From Scylla paramamosain (lineage: Eukaryota > Arthropoda > Malacostraca > Decapoda > Portunidae), in assembly GCF_035594125.1 (NCBI RefSeq), contig NC_087181.1, positions 11,627,500-11,691,499 of the forward strand: 64,000 nt of DNA. The letters are read 5' to 3'. A program made the translations under genes and the position numbers. Position 1 is the stretch's first letter, and each line of letters begins with the position of its first letter. Positions 45,085 through 56,632 of this stretch are shown in pieces. The notes beneath the pieces were generated by a model. It was not told where the DNA came from and did no database searches. It worked only from the letters and a program-made list of their open reading frames with translations.

Positions 45085-45838
45085 GAAAGGAATACACAAG
45101 CGTTACCCATTTAATAGTGAATTTTCTCTGTTCTTTTTGAGAAAATGAAATAATTTTTCAAGAGGTAACTATTGTAAATATTAATGCTTGTATGTAGTAC
45201 GTACAGTACGTAGTGCTTATATCAAGTATTATCTCTTTTGTATTCAGAATATGTATTAGAATTGAGTCTGACTGTAATTTCTTTCTCGATAATATGTTCT
45301 TTTTGTGGTGGCATTCGTTTTTTTAGGATTTTTTAAATATTATTGAGTCTGGAAATATTTTTTAATTATGATAGTCAAAGTATATGTCAAGTAAGAATAT
45401 ATAGTGCATTCCAGTCTGGGCGTTTTCTTTTTGTCTAGCGATTTTCAAAATGATTTACGTTACGTAAACGTAAGGGCCGAGACGAACATTTTCCTTGCCT
45501 CCCTCCCTCCTTGTCTGTACATCAGAATTTAACTAAACTTCCGGGTGTTTTCAGACTCTTACGTAAAGGAGAACCAGCTTTAACCAGTAAAATAGATAAA
45601 ACCCTCAAAATGCATCAAATAAAGCTTAAATAAATAAATGTGAACGCCGTTCAGAGCGCCCACCACGAAAATATGAATACCCAAACCGAGACCTAGAAAT
45701 TCTTTCCTGCCTCCCGGTTTCTTCGTCAATATTTTCCTCAATTTCCATGATTTTCCAAATATTTCCAGGCGTTTCCAGGCAGATAGTAGTAGCAGGAGGA
45801 GCAAGAAATGAAAGTGTGATGGAGTGTATTAGTACGAG
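45085..45838. repeat. Intergenic block M, copy 4
   Basis: Diverged paralogue of 19240-19960, ending 'tgtattagtacgagta' where LINE D is inserted. Confidence 0.55.
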
Positions 45839-45840
45839 TA

Positions 45841-48800
45841 TTTTTTTTTTTTTTATGTAGGAGGGACACTGGCCAAGGCCAACAAAAATCCAGTAAAAAA
45901 AAAAAAAGCCCTCTGAGATGCCAGTCCTATAAAAGGGTCCAAATCGGTAGTCAAAAATTGAAGGATAAGTGATTTGAAACCTCCCTCTTGAAGGAATTCA
46001 AGTCATAGGAAGGTGGAAATACAGAAGCAAGCAGGGAGTTCCAGAGTTTACCAGAGAGAGGGATGAATGATTGAGAATACTGGTTAATTCTTGCATTAGA
46101 GAGGTGGAAAGAATAGGGGGTGAGAAAAAGAAGAAAGTCTTGTGCAGCGAAGCCGCGGGAAGAGGAGAGGTATGCAGTTAGCAAGATCGGAAGAGCAGTT
46201 AACATGAAAATAGCGGTAGAAGACAGAAAGAGATACAAAATTGCGGCGATGAGAGAGAGGCTGAAGACAGTCAGTTAGAGGAGAGGAATTGATGAGACGA
46301 AAAGCTTTTCATTCCACCCTGTCTAGAAGAGCGGTATGAGTGGAACCCTCTCCCCCCAGGACACGTGAAGCATACTCCAAACATGGACGGATAAGGCCCC
46401 TGTACAGAGTTAGCAGCTGGCGGGTGAGAAAAACAGGTGGAGACGTCTCAGAACACCAAATTTCATAGAAGCTGTTTTAGCTAGAGTTGAGATGTGAAAT
46501 TTCCAGTTCAGATTATAAGTAAGGACAGACCGAGGATAATCAGTGTAGAAGAGGAGGACAGTTGAGTGCCATTGAAGAAGAGGGGATAGTTGTCTGGAAG
46601 GTTGTGTCGAGTTGATAGATGGAGGAATTCCTGAGTTTTTGAGGCACTGAACAATACCAAATTTGCTCTGCCCCAATCAGAAATTTTAGAGAGATCAGAA
46701 GTCAGGCGTTCTGTGGCTTCCTTGCGTGAAATGTTTATTTCCTGAAAGGTTGGACGTCTATGAAATGAAGTGGAAAAGTGCAGGGTGGTATCATCAGCGT
46801 AGGAGTGAATAGGACAAGAAGTTTGGTTTAGAAGGTCATTGATGAATAATAAGAAGAGAGTGGATGACAGGACAGAACCCCGAGGAATACCACCGTTATT
46901 AGATTTAGGAGAAGAACAGTGACCGTCTACTACAGCAACAATAGAACGGTCAGAAATGAAACTTGAGATGAAGTTACAGAGAGAAGGATAGAAGCCGTAG
47001 GAGGGTAGTTTGGAAATCAAAGCTTTTTGCCAAACTCTATCAAAAGCATTTGTTATGTTCAAGGCAACAGCAAAAGTTTCACCAGAATCCCTAAAAGAGG
47101 ATGACCAAGATTCAGTAAGGAAAGCCAGAAGATCACCAGTAGAGCGGCCTTGATTGAGCTCATACTGGCGATCAGATAGAAGGTTGTGAAGTGATAGATG
47201 TTTAAGAATCTTCCTGTTGAGGATAGATTCAAAAAACTTTAGATAGGCAGGAAATTAAAGCAATAGGACGGTAGTATGAGGGATTAGAATGGTCACCCTT
47301 TTTAGGAACAGGCTGAATGTAGGCAAACTTCCAGCAAGAAGGAAAGGTAGATGTTGACATACAGAGATGAAAGAGTTTGACTTGGCAGGATGCAAGCACC
47401 CTGCCAATAGGAGGGATCCCATCAGGTCCATAAGTCTTCCGAGGGTTTAGGCCAGCGAGGGCATGGAAAACATCATTGCGAAGAATTTTGATAGGTAGCA
47501 TGAAGTGGTCAGAGGGTGGAGGAGAGGAAGGAACAAGCCCTGAATCGTCCAAGGTAGCGTTTTTAGCAAAGGTTTGAACGAAGAGCTCAGCTTTAGAAAT
47601 AGACGTGATAGCAGTTGTGCCATCTGGTTGAAATAAAGGAGGGAAAGAAGAAGCAAAGTTATCGGAGATATTTTTGGCTAGATGCCAGAAGTCACAAGCC
47701 GAGTTAGATCTTGAAAGATTTTGACACTTTCTGTTAATAAAAGAGTTTTTGGCTTATTGGAGAACAGACTTGGCATTGTTCCAGGCAGAAGTATAAAGTG
47801 CATGAGATTCTGGTGATGGAAGGCTTAAGTACCTATTGTGGGCCACCTCTCTATCATGTATAGCACGAGAACAAGCTGTGTTAAACCAAGGTTTGAAAGG
47901 TTTAAGTCAAGAAAAAGAGTGAGGAATGTACGCCTCCATGCCAGACACTATCACCTCTGTTATGCGCTCAGCACACAAAGACGGGTCTCTGACACAGAAG
48001 CAGTAGTCATTCCAAGGAAAATCAGCAAAATACCTCCTCAGCTCCCCCCAACTAGCAGAGGCAAAATTCCAGAGGCACCTCTGCTTATGGGGATCCTGAG
48101 GAGGGATTGGAGCGATAGGACAAGTTACAAATATGAGACTGTGATCGGAGGAGCCCAACGGAGAAGAGAGGGTGACAGCATAAGCAGAAGGATTAGAGGT
48201 TAGGAAAAGGTCAAGAATGTTGGCCGTATCTCCAAAACGGTCAGGAATACGAGTAAGGTGTTGCACCAATTGCTCTAGGTCGTGGAGGATACCAAAGTTG
48301 AAGGGTAATTTCACCAGGATGGTCAGTGAAGGGAGAGGAAAGCCAAAGCTGGTGGTGAACATTGAAGTCTCCAAGAATGGAGATCTCTGCAAAAGGGAAG
48401 ATAGTCAGAATGTGCTCCACTTTGGAAGTCAATTAGTCAAAAAATTTATTATGGTCAGAGGAGTTAGGTGAGAGGTATATAACACATGTAAATTTAGTTT
48501 GAGAGTGACTCTGTAGTCGTATCCAGATGGTGGAAAACTCGGAAGATTCAAGATCGTGGGCACGAGAGCAGGTTAAGTTGTTACGCACGTAAACGCAACA
48601 TCCAGCTTTGGACTGAAAATGAGGATAGAGAAAGTAGGAGAAAACAGAAAAGGGGCTACTGTCAGTTGCCTCAGACACCTGAGTTTCAGTGAGGAAAAGA
48701 AGATGAGGTTTAGTAGAAGAGAGGTGGTGTTCTACAGATTGAAAATTAGATCTTAGACCGTGAATGTTGCAGAAGTTAATGAAGAAAAAGTTGAGGGGGG

Positions 48801-49130
48801 TGTTAAGACACTTAGGGTCGTTGTCAGAAGGGCAGCCCGACCTGGGGACATTTGTGGTCCCCTCCCCAGATGGGGACTCCGAGGCTAGTGTAGGAGTCGC
48901 CATGATAATTGTGAAATTTTGAGTGGAGGGTGTGTGTGTGTTATTAGGTGCTTGTAGTTTTGTGTGAAGGAAGAGAGTTGTCTTTAGAGGGCAGGCTGTG
49001 ACTGCCTCCTTGTTTTGTGAGACACAAAGGGAAACATTCAGTGAGGTCACAGTTGGATTTAATGATAGGTTCACAGCACCCCCTGATCCAGTGCTTCAGA
49101 TCTCACTGGGAGTAATTATCGTTTCGGCAG
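45841..49130 (-). mobile_element. LINE D, near full-length APE-type non-LTR retrotransposon, frameshifted
   Basis: From 5' (high coordinate) to 3': endonuclease part 48433-49074 ('NFCNIHGLRSNFQ', 'LLFLTETQVSEA', 'SKAGCCVYVRN'), continuing at 47907-48392 ('[11 protein letters not shown]' near 48400, '[11 protein letters not shown]', 'SDHSLI'), polymerase fingers 47229-47552 ('GPDGIPPIGRVLASC', 'YYRPIALISCLSKVF'), palm 46508-47062 ('NITNAFDRVWQKAL', 'GIPRGSVLSSTLFLLFIND', 'SYADDTTLHFS' with YADD at 46790-46801) and carboxyl part 45951-46676. A 14-bp poly-T on the plus strand (45841-45854) is its poly-A tail. The reading frame is broken several times, so it is inactive. It interrupts block M/LINE E. 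Confidence 0.85.
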
Positions 49131-49162
49131 GTGTCTACTGGCTCCTCCTCCTAGTAATAGAA

Positions 49163-49208
49163 TGAGCATTATTATTATTAATATTATTATTATTATTATC
49201 ATTATTAT

Positions 49209-49241
<33 letters not shown>
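49163..49241. repeat. (ATT)n and (GT)n
   Basis: ATT run 49168-49209, GT 49211-49241, between the LINE D insertion and the LINE E remnant. Confidence 0.9.
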
Positions 49242-49244
<3 letters not shown>

Positions 49245-49254
49245 CATGTATGCG

Positions 49255-49455
49255 AGGAGGTGGCGGTGGCGGCGGGTGTTTAGCACTCGTTTGCCAGACT
49301 GCAGGAGTCCTTGTCTGTGGACAGCGGCCAGCGGGGTGAGGTCGAGGGTGGTGAGGGCGTCTGTGTAGCCGGGCCAAGCAGGATCCTGGCCGCGCGCATC
49401 TGCACTCTCTCCAGCCTGTCCCTCTGCGTTGTGTTGAGGGTGACGACCACGGTGA
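49255..49455 (-). mobile_element. LINE E remnant, copy 3
   Basis: Minus-strand 'GYTDALTTLDLTPLAAVHRQ' and 'RVLNTRRHRHLLA'. Better preserved than the other two copies and separated from its usual left flank by LINE D. Confidence 0.6.
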
Positions 49456-49689
49456 ATGTAGTTGAATAACACCGTGTAACAATTTTTTTTCTTTGGTCAG
49501 TAAATGATATTTCCTGATTGTTTTTTTTTCTAGAAATAAAAAAAAAGACAATTATTTCCTTTAAACTTTTTTTTTCTGATCTGAAGACTGATGTTTTGAA
49601 ATTAACGTGGTGTCATATATCCAGAACTTATTTCATCCACTGTGTTAGTGCCACACTTCTCTGAGCTCCCCGTACCCACTCCTCCAAAG

Positions 49690-50914
49690 AAAGAACAACA
49701 GTTCAGAAGAAGATGAAGTCATTGACCCAGATTTCAGAGGCGCAGCTTAGAAGAGAAATCCTTACTACTCCATCGAAAATGACGTCAACGACCTGATCAG
49801 AGATCTTGGTCTCACAAAGTCCAATGCCGAGCTTTTGACGTCGAGAGTCAAGCAGTGGAATTTGTTAGATGAAAATGTGAAAATATCAGGATAGAGGAAG
49901 CGTCAGCAGCATTTTTCAAGCTTTTTTACTCGTCAAGATGAGCTTTGTTTTTACCACAATGTGACCGGTCTCTTTGAGGCAATTGGAATCGCCTGTAACC
50001 CCAACGTGCAGGAGCCTCAAAGCAGTGCTGCTTCATAACGGGAACATATGTTCATCTCTTCCCTCGCTCACTCTGTCCAGCTCAAAGAACGGTACAATAG
50101 TGTCAAGATCTTGCTAGAAGCCTTGAAATATGAAGAGTATGGTTGGGAGGTTCTCGGAGACTTCAAAATGACGGCCTTTTTGATGGGTCTTCAAGGCGGC
50201 TTTACCAAGTTTCCTTTTTATTCCTTTGGGACAGCAATTTTGGGACAGCAGGAACTCCGTTGCACACTACCAAAAGAGGGACTGGCCACAACGTCAAATG
50301 GGAGACATTGTTGGACCCCAGAAAGGTACTGTTTCGTCCACTGCGCTTAAAGTTGTGCCTTATGAAACAATTCAACAGAGCTCTAGATAAGGAGTCTATA
50401 GCTTTACAGTCCCTCCAAGATTTCTTCCCTAAGCTGTCTGCGGCAAAAGAGGATGCAGGTGTCTTCGTCTGTCCACAAATAAAGCAGGTCATGGAGTACA
50501 AAAGTTCCCAAGAAGCTCACTAGGACGGAGAAAGCAGCGTGGAAGAGCTTTGTGAAAGTGGTTCTTGGCTTCTTGGGGAATCACAAAGGCGAACACTGTG
50601 TGGGACTTTTTGAGACCTTGGTGAGAAATTACAGCAAGATGGGTTGCAGCTTGCCTCTCAAAATTCATATCCTTGACGCTCATCTTGATAAATTTAAAGA
50701 GAACATGGGGGCGCACTGCGAGGAGCAAGGCAAGCGCTTCCACCAGGATATATTGGACTTTGACCGCCGCTATCAAGGGTCGTATAGTGAAAACGTAATG
50801 GGAGACCGTATTTGTGGGCTGATTCGTGAAAGTAATTTACAGTATAAGTGCAAGTCGCGGAAAAACTTCTCATTTCTAATGTTTTATTCCCTCGCTTGTG
50901 TAATCCTAGAATAA
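49690..50914 (+). pseudogene. Degenerate transposon-type gene (long copy)
   Basis: In plus-strand pieces with frameshifts: 'NDVNDLIRDLGLTKSNAELL' (about 49780), 'EALKYEEYGWEVLGDFKM' (50048-50350), 'LKLCLMKQFNRALDKES' and 'LQDFFPKLSAAKEDAGVFV' (50143-50523), then an open end (50552-50914) with 'LKIHILDAHLDKFKENMG' and 'EEQGKRFHQDILDFDRRYQG'. I associate these motifs with a high-copy arthropod gene family that behaves like a mobile element, but cannot name the superfamily. Only its last 69 codons survive at 20845 and 39441. Confidence 0.6.
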
Positions 50915-51665
50915 ATAAATGCTACTTTTGTATCATATGTTAATACTTTGTGCAAATGAGAGGTCAAATTTTCCTTTTTCTACCAAGGGAAATAGGTAAA
51001 CTACATAAATATCATTATCCTGGCCACAAAAGCAAAGTTAGAAAAAATATCAGTGTTTTCCATGTTTTCTAGGCATTAATAAATAAAAAATAGCAGTTGT
51101 TACCCAAGAACAAAAATTGTGTTGCACAATGTAATTAGATGGATGGTTTGTTGAATGTTATGTTAGTGTGTGCGGATCCACATGCTGCCTTGACGAAGCC
51201 TGTAGTCCAGACGTTTGAGTCTAGAGACATTTTGAAGACCAAATGGCTTGAGTGCCAAGAGTCTCGAGCACTAAACGTCCTTATTTGCACTCAGGCCGAT
51301 CTGTCTTCAGGATCATCTGACTTGCGACATGGATGACCCAAGTACCATCCGCCCCAGTACCCAGTGACTGCCTCCCCTTTAATACACTGGAAGGGGGTGG
51401 TAGACAGGGAAAAAAGAGAGGGACGTGGGTAAAGGGTACTTAGTTTTTTTGTGATGTTTAGTAGTTTTTGTAAGGTGGAGAAGTCTGTGTGAGGTGAAGC
51501 AGTAATTGTGAGGTGGAAGAAAGTAGTTGTTGTAGGTGGAACAGTCTGTATGAGGTGGATAAGCTGATCGCGGCAGTCTCCCCTCTCGTGCTGCCAGTGA
51601 CGGCCGGTCAAAGGTGCAGTCGAAAAGTTTACCTTGAACCTGACTGTATCTGACCATGAGAGCGT
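50915..51665. repeat. Block N, copy 4, with 65-codon frame
   Basis: Frame 51139-51336, followed by ~30-bp GTGAGGTGGA repeats. It directly follows the transposon-type gene, so it may be that gene's 3' region. Confidence 0.45.
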
Positions 51666-51679
51666 TGTGTTATCAGTGT

Positions 51680-51716
51680 ATGTGTGTGTGTGTGTGTGTG
51701 TGTCCTTAGCATGAAG

Positions 51717-51775
<59 letters not shown>
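51680..51775. repeat. (GT)n-loop-(CA)n hairpin, copy 4
   Basis: GT 51680-51704, spacer 'ccttagcatgaagaa', CA 51719-51775. Confidence 0.9.
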
Positions 51776-51779
<4 letters not shown>

Positions 51780-51783
<4 letters not shown>

Positions 51784-52493
51784 TTATAATTCGATAAAAA
51801 AAAAAATTGCTGGTAGGAAACGATGCAAATGAAACTGAAGTAATTAGATAAATTAACAGATAACTTTATAAAGAAAACTAGATTATTTAACGGTACATAG
51901 AGAAAGAAACATTTAATTAGAAAATAACAAACACACGCTAAAAAAAAACAAACATAATTAAACAAAAATAAAGCTAAATAATTAAAGAATTTAGACTTAA
52001 ACAATCTTTCAACTTACGTTACAATATTCCTTTTTTTAATTTTCATTTCCTTTTTTTCATTTATATATCTTTTCATTTCCTCCCGTTTCCTTACATTTCT
52101 TCATAATTTTCCTCTCCCTTTCTCTTTATTTCTTATCTTCTTTTCATTCTTCTTATTTTCTCACATCAGCGCATCTCAACCCAAGTCTCTTTTTTTCTTC
52201 CTTTCTTTTACTGTTTTTTTTTTTTTTTTCATATCTCAACCCATTCTTCCTCTCAATTTCTCCTTTTCTTCATTCTTCAACCCATTCTCTTTCTACTTCT
52301 CATCTTCATTCCTCAATCAAGCCTTTCTCTCTATTTCCCATCTTCTCATTCCTTTTCTTGTTTTTTTTATATCCGTTTTCTTTTCATTTCTCCTTTTTTT
52401 CATTCTTCTCTCCACATCACCGTACCTCAACACAATCTTCTGTACAGCAACATTTCGTGCTGTTCTCACCTCGTAGCCTCGCCAATCTGTACC
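51780..52493. other. 3' flank of peptide gene copy d
   Basis: AT-rich then pyrimidine-rich; possible 3' UTR. No other gene seen. Confidence 0.35.
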
Positions 52494-53273
52494 TTAGCGG
52501 CCGTACGTACGATATGGGTTGTAGTTACCATATCCACCGTACCGATTATACTGATTGCCGTAACGGTTTCCTCTGTATATGGGTGGCCGCCAACCTCCGT
52601 GACTTGTCACTGCACCCTGGAGGAGACAAAGGGAGAGAAACAGGTGAAGGGAAACTACTGTAGAACCGTTTATCAACTCCAGTCGCTTTCTAAATTTTTT
52701 TTTAAGGCTTTTGTAAAGTATAATTCCTTTGCTGATCTTTTGTAATTCATTTTCTCCTTTTTTTAATTATTTCTAGAATCATGAAAAAACCTTCAAAGGG
52801 CCATTAACTTCCACTATAACCTTTGTAAACCCTTTGTTATAATTTCTAAAGCATTCTTTCCTGTTTACCTATTACTGGAGTCACGAAAAACACTCTTGAA
52901 AGACCCATTAACTTACTCTGAACCCTTTATAAACACTGAAATTACTCTATAACCCTTAGGACCTTTGTATGTAGACTTTAACAACTTCATTACCCCTTTG
53001 ACGAGTTTTTCCTTACCGAAGTGGAATATTTGGACGGCGAGCCATTGTAGACAACTGGCTCCACCCCTCTGGCCACGCGCAGGTGTGAAGCATCTGGGAA
53101 TAAGACAGGCAGGTTAGTTTACTGCCTTAAAGGACACTTGTGCTTTCACTGTTTAGATTTAACTCTCTCTGTCTCTTCTTCTCTCTCTACTCACCAATGG
53201 ACGCGCCTGTCACCAGCTCACTCAGCGCCACCACCACCATCACCACAGACAACACAACAATCAGGCGACTCAT
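52494..53273 (-). CDS. Secreted Gly/Tyr-rich cationic peptide, copy d (intact, 92 aa, short form)
   Basis: Exons 53195-53273, 53017-53093, 52494-52616; introns of 101 and 400 bp, donors GTGAGT and GTAAGG, acceptors ending 'attcccag' and 'cctccag'. Exon 1 gives the signal peptide 'MSRLIVVLSVVMVVVALSEL' plus 'VTGASI', phase 1. Exon 2 gives 'DASHLRVARGVEPVVYNG' and a short Ser-rich spacer, phase 0. Exon 3 gives 40 residues with 9 Gly, 8 Tyr, 6 Arg and 5 Asn, and no Cys or acidic residue, ending 'YGNYNPYRTYGR'. It has one module where copy c has two. TATA box 53332-53343. Likely secreted; role unknown (antimicrobial or cuticle matrix are both possible by composition only). Confidence 0.75.
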
Positions 53274-53331
53274 TGCGCTTCTTGTCCTGTCCTCGCGTGC
53301 TGGCTGAGAGAGTGACCCAAACCTTTCCCTC

Positions 53332-53343
53332 CCTTATATACCT
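53332..53343 (-). promoter_or_regulatory. TATA box of peptide gene copy d
   Basis: AGGTATATAAGG on the minus strand, same spacing as in copies a and c. Confidence 0.75.
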
Positions 53344-53639
53344 CTGTTATACCACTGTCCTCCTGCGGCCTCCAGTACGCCACACAGTCGATATTCCCTA
53401 AGTTTTCTTCTGCGTTGTGAGTCTCAAGGACACGGACAGGAGGTTAGGATCTTCCCCAGTACGTGTTTTGGTTGGTGAGCTCATCGTCCACAGCTTCACC
53501 TTGGGGAATGCTTTGTATTCAACGTTTCTTTCCTATTTCTATCTTACCTGTGCATGGTGGAGACTTGACAACGGTTCGATGGGCAGGTAAAAATTTTCCT
53601 CCTATAGGTACCTTTCACATTATGGGATTCCTCGCCGTA

Positions 53640-54210
<571 letters not shown>

Positions 54211-54327
54211 GTCATGGCATCTTGTAGCCACTTACCATATTAACTTTACTCATATTCTTGCATAACAATGAAGGAGCTATATTTTACAACAACTCACAAA
54301 AACACACAAAAAGCATAAACTCACTGT

Positions 54328-54329
<2 letters not shown>

Positions 54330-54400
<71 letters not shown>
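54330..54400. repeat. (GT)n, about 35 units
   Basis: The equivalent position in the next unit (60336-60347) has only 6 units. Confidence 0.95.
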
Positions 54401-54404
<4 letters not shown>

Positions 54405-54523
54405 GTGCCGGTGAGGAGGAGTCAAATGTAAAACAATCTAGCAAGTGGCTGTATCAGCTGAGCCTAATCCTAAGATGCTGATCATGATTGCTGAACATGA
54501 TTGACTGAAATTTCAATGTTGTC

Positions 54524-54551
54524 GGCTCCGGTAGCTAATGCTACCGGAGCC
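54524..54551. repeat. Perfect 12-bp inverted repeat with 4-bp loop
   Basis: GGCTCCGGTAGC, loop TAAT, GCTACCGGAGCC; an AATAAA lies 5 bp downstream on the plus strand. The paralogous place near 60455-60490 is not palindromic. Confidence 0.8.
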
Positions 54552-54840
54552 ATTTAATAAAAGCCAAAAAGCAATTTTAGGTATTAGGATAGTAATAACT
54601 TGTGAATCCTTAAATTGTCACTAAAGGCTACCAGAATTCTCCAGAATATCCCCCAATATCCAAAATCCCCAGACTGTCATTAAATGTATGAAAAGTTTCA
54701 ATCTGGGGACAAGATCCCCAGAAGTGGGAGTCCTGGAAAACACCCTTAAAAAATCAGTAACTTCTACAATAGCCTGTCTAATTATGGACAGAATAACTCA
54801 AAACACTCTTGAAACAACTAATGTATCCTCTTAGCAAGCT

Positions 54841-54990
54841 AACCTAACTTAACCAAACTTAACTTAACGTAACCAAACCTAACCCAACACAACACACCTG
54901 AACCCAACCAAACCAAACCCAACCTAACCTAACACATCCCAATCTAACCAAACTCAACCCAACCCAACCCAACACACTAACCTAACCTAT
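54841..54990. repeat. Degenerate AACCT tract, copy d
   Basis: Telomere-like pentamers including AACCTAACCTAAC. Confidence 0.75.
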
Positions 54991-54999
54991 CACAAACAC

Positions 55000-55627
55000 A
55001 CAGGAGAAGAGAAGAAGAAATAAGGTAAACAAGACTGTAACACAAACCAACAATTTTTCCTCGTATCATTACATTTAATATTGGAAGCGACTAAGAGGCC
55101 AGCTGATTATAATGCACAGAAACAAGGATATCACTGGACGCTTGGTGGGTGCGGGAAAGTGTAGTTGTGTTTAGGAAAGTGTAGCTGTTTTGGGTGCGTG
55201 CCAGGTATTGTGAAGGTGTGAAAGTCAGCTAGTGAAGGTAGATACGATAGACAGATTGATAGATACATAGATATGTGTATTTACTCCTGTGCTACTTATT
55301 ATTATTTTTTTTTTGTATTTTTTCTTTTACTTTATTTTTTCTCGTTTTTCCTTTCTTCCTTCCTTCCTTTTCTTCCGTCTTTTGTAACATTTTTACTTTT
55401 TTCCTTACTTTTTTACTCATTCTGTTTTTCTTATCTTTATTCCTCCCTTCCTCTCTCTCTCTCTCCCTCTTTTTCGTGGTAATGTTTCCCCTTTCTTACT
55501 CTTTTTCTTTCATTTTTTATTCGTTCATTTGTTCCTTCTTTTCTAACATTTTCATTTTCTTCCTTCCTTTTATTCTTACCAACATTTTCCTGTGTGCTTT
55601 TCACTAACCTTTCTATCTACTGTATCT

Positions 55628-55630
<3 letters not shown>
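55000..55630. other. Intergenic DNA, T-rich
   Basis: Conserved with 60895-61483. Contains a 'ggatatcactggacgcttgg' stretch and T/C-rich runs. No gene seen. Confidence 0.4.

Positions 55631-55693
<63 letters not shown>
55631..55693. repeat. (GT)n, empty site for the SINE at 61547
   Basis: About 31 uninterrupted units between 'tatctacct' and 'ggccgaacattcc', the same flanks that enclose the SINE in the next unit. Confidence 0.95.
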
Positions 55694-55695
<2 letters not shown>

Positions 55696-55849
55696 CCGAA
55701 CATTCCTAACACGCCACTACCTCCATCCTTAACACATACTAATCATGTTCACTGCCCTCCCGCGTTCGTCCCTCCCCATTGATGCGTACATTCCTGCTTA
55801 ACAACAGTGCCCTTTCTTCCCCCACCTGTATGTCCCTTACTGTCCCTTA

Positions 55850-56341
55850 CTGTCCCTCCCCTGCTGTCTACTGTCCTCTCCTGTCTTTTACTGACTGTCT
55901 CTCTCTGTCCCTTCCATTCTGTTCCCCTTGTCTCTTATTTCTGTCTTTTCTGTCTTGTTGTATATTTGTTTTCTGTTTCTTATTATTCTCTCTGTTTCTT
56001 GTGTTCGTTTTTGTTTTGTCGTCGTTTGTTCCTTTCCTGTCCTCTTTTACCTTCCTGTTTCTGTCGCTTGTTCTTCTGTCTTTATTTCTTGTCTCTCTGT
56101 CGTGTTTTCTGTCATTTTCTGTCCTTTCCTACTCGTTCCTGTCTTCCTGTTTTCATCTTTTATCTTTGTGTCCCTTTTCTATTCTGTTTTATCCTCCTAT
56201 CTTCGTCTTTCTCCTCCTGCCCTTTCTATCTCTCCCTGTCTCCTCCTTTGTCTTCCTGTCTTACCTTATGTCTTCCTGTCCTCCTATTTCTTCCTGTCTT
56301 TGTGTTTTGTTATCATGTCAATAAAAAAAAAGTTAAGGAGT

Positions 56342-56380
<39 letters not shown>

Positions 56381-56405
56381 TTTTATTTATTTATTTTTTT
56401 TTTTA
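55850..56405. repeat. CTGTC-rich tract and (TTTA)n, copy d
   Basis: Pyrimidine tract to 56320, TTTA run 56340-56405. Frames of 161-207 codons are compositional. Confidence 0.75.
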
Positions 56406-56521
56406 CCCTTTAAGAAAATGTGTAATGTGATGTGTGAATTAAAAGAATGTTCGTTCTGGAGGCTGGAGACCGAGCAGATGGTGATGGTGGTGGTGGTGGT
56501 AGTGTTGAAAGGTACCTGGTG

Positions 56522-56566
<45 letters not shown>

Positions 56567-56568
56567 TG
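56522..56568. repeat. (CA)n
   Basis: About 22 units, followed by TTG (56600-56627). Confidence 0.9.
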
Positions 56569-56632
56569 CACTGTATAATTTTTTTTTCTATTTCTTTGGT
56601 TGTTGTTGTTGTTGTTGTTGATGCTGTTCAAC

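Noticed and set aside
54524..54551. Histone mRNA stem-loop
   Set aside because: The stem is longer and loop and flanks do not match the histone consensus; no histone gene nearby.
55779..56430. Hydrophobic 181- and 207-codon frames resembling membrane proteins
   Set aside because: Pyrimidine-rich DNA always gives Leu/Phe/Ser/Val frames; no start or codon bias support.
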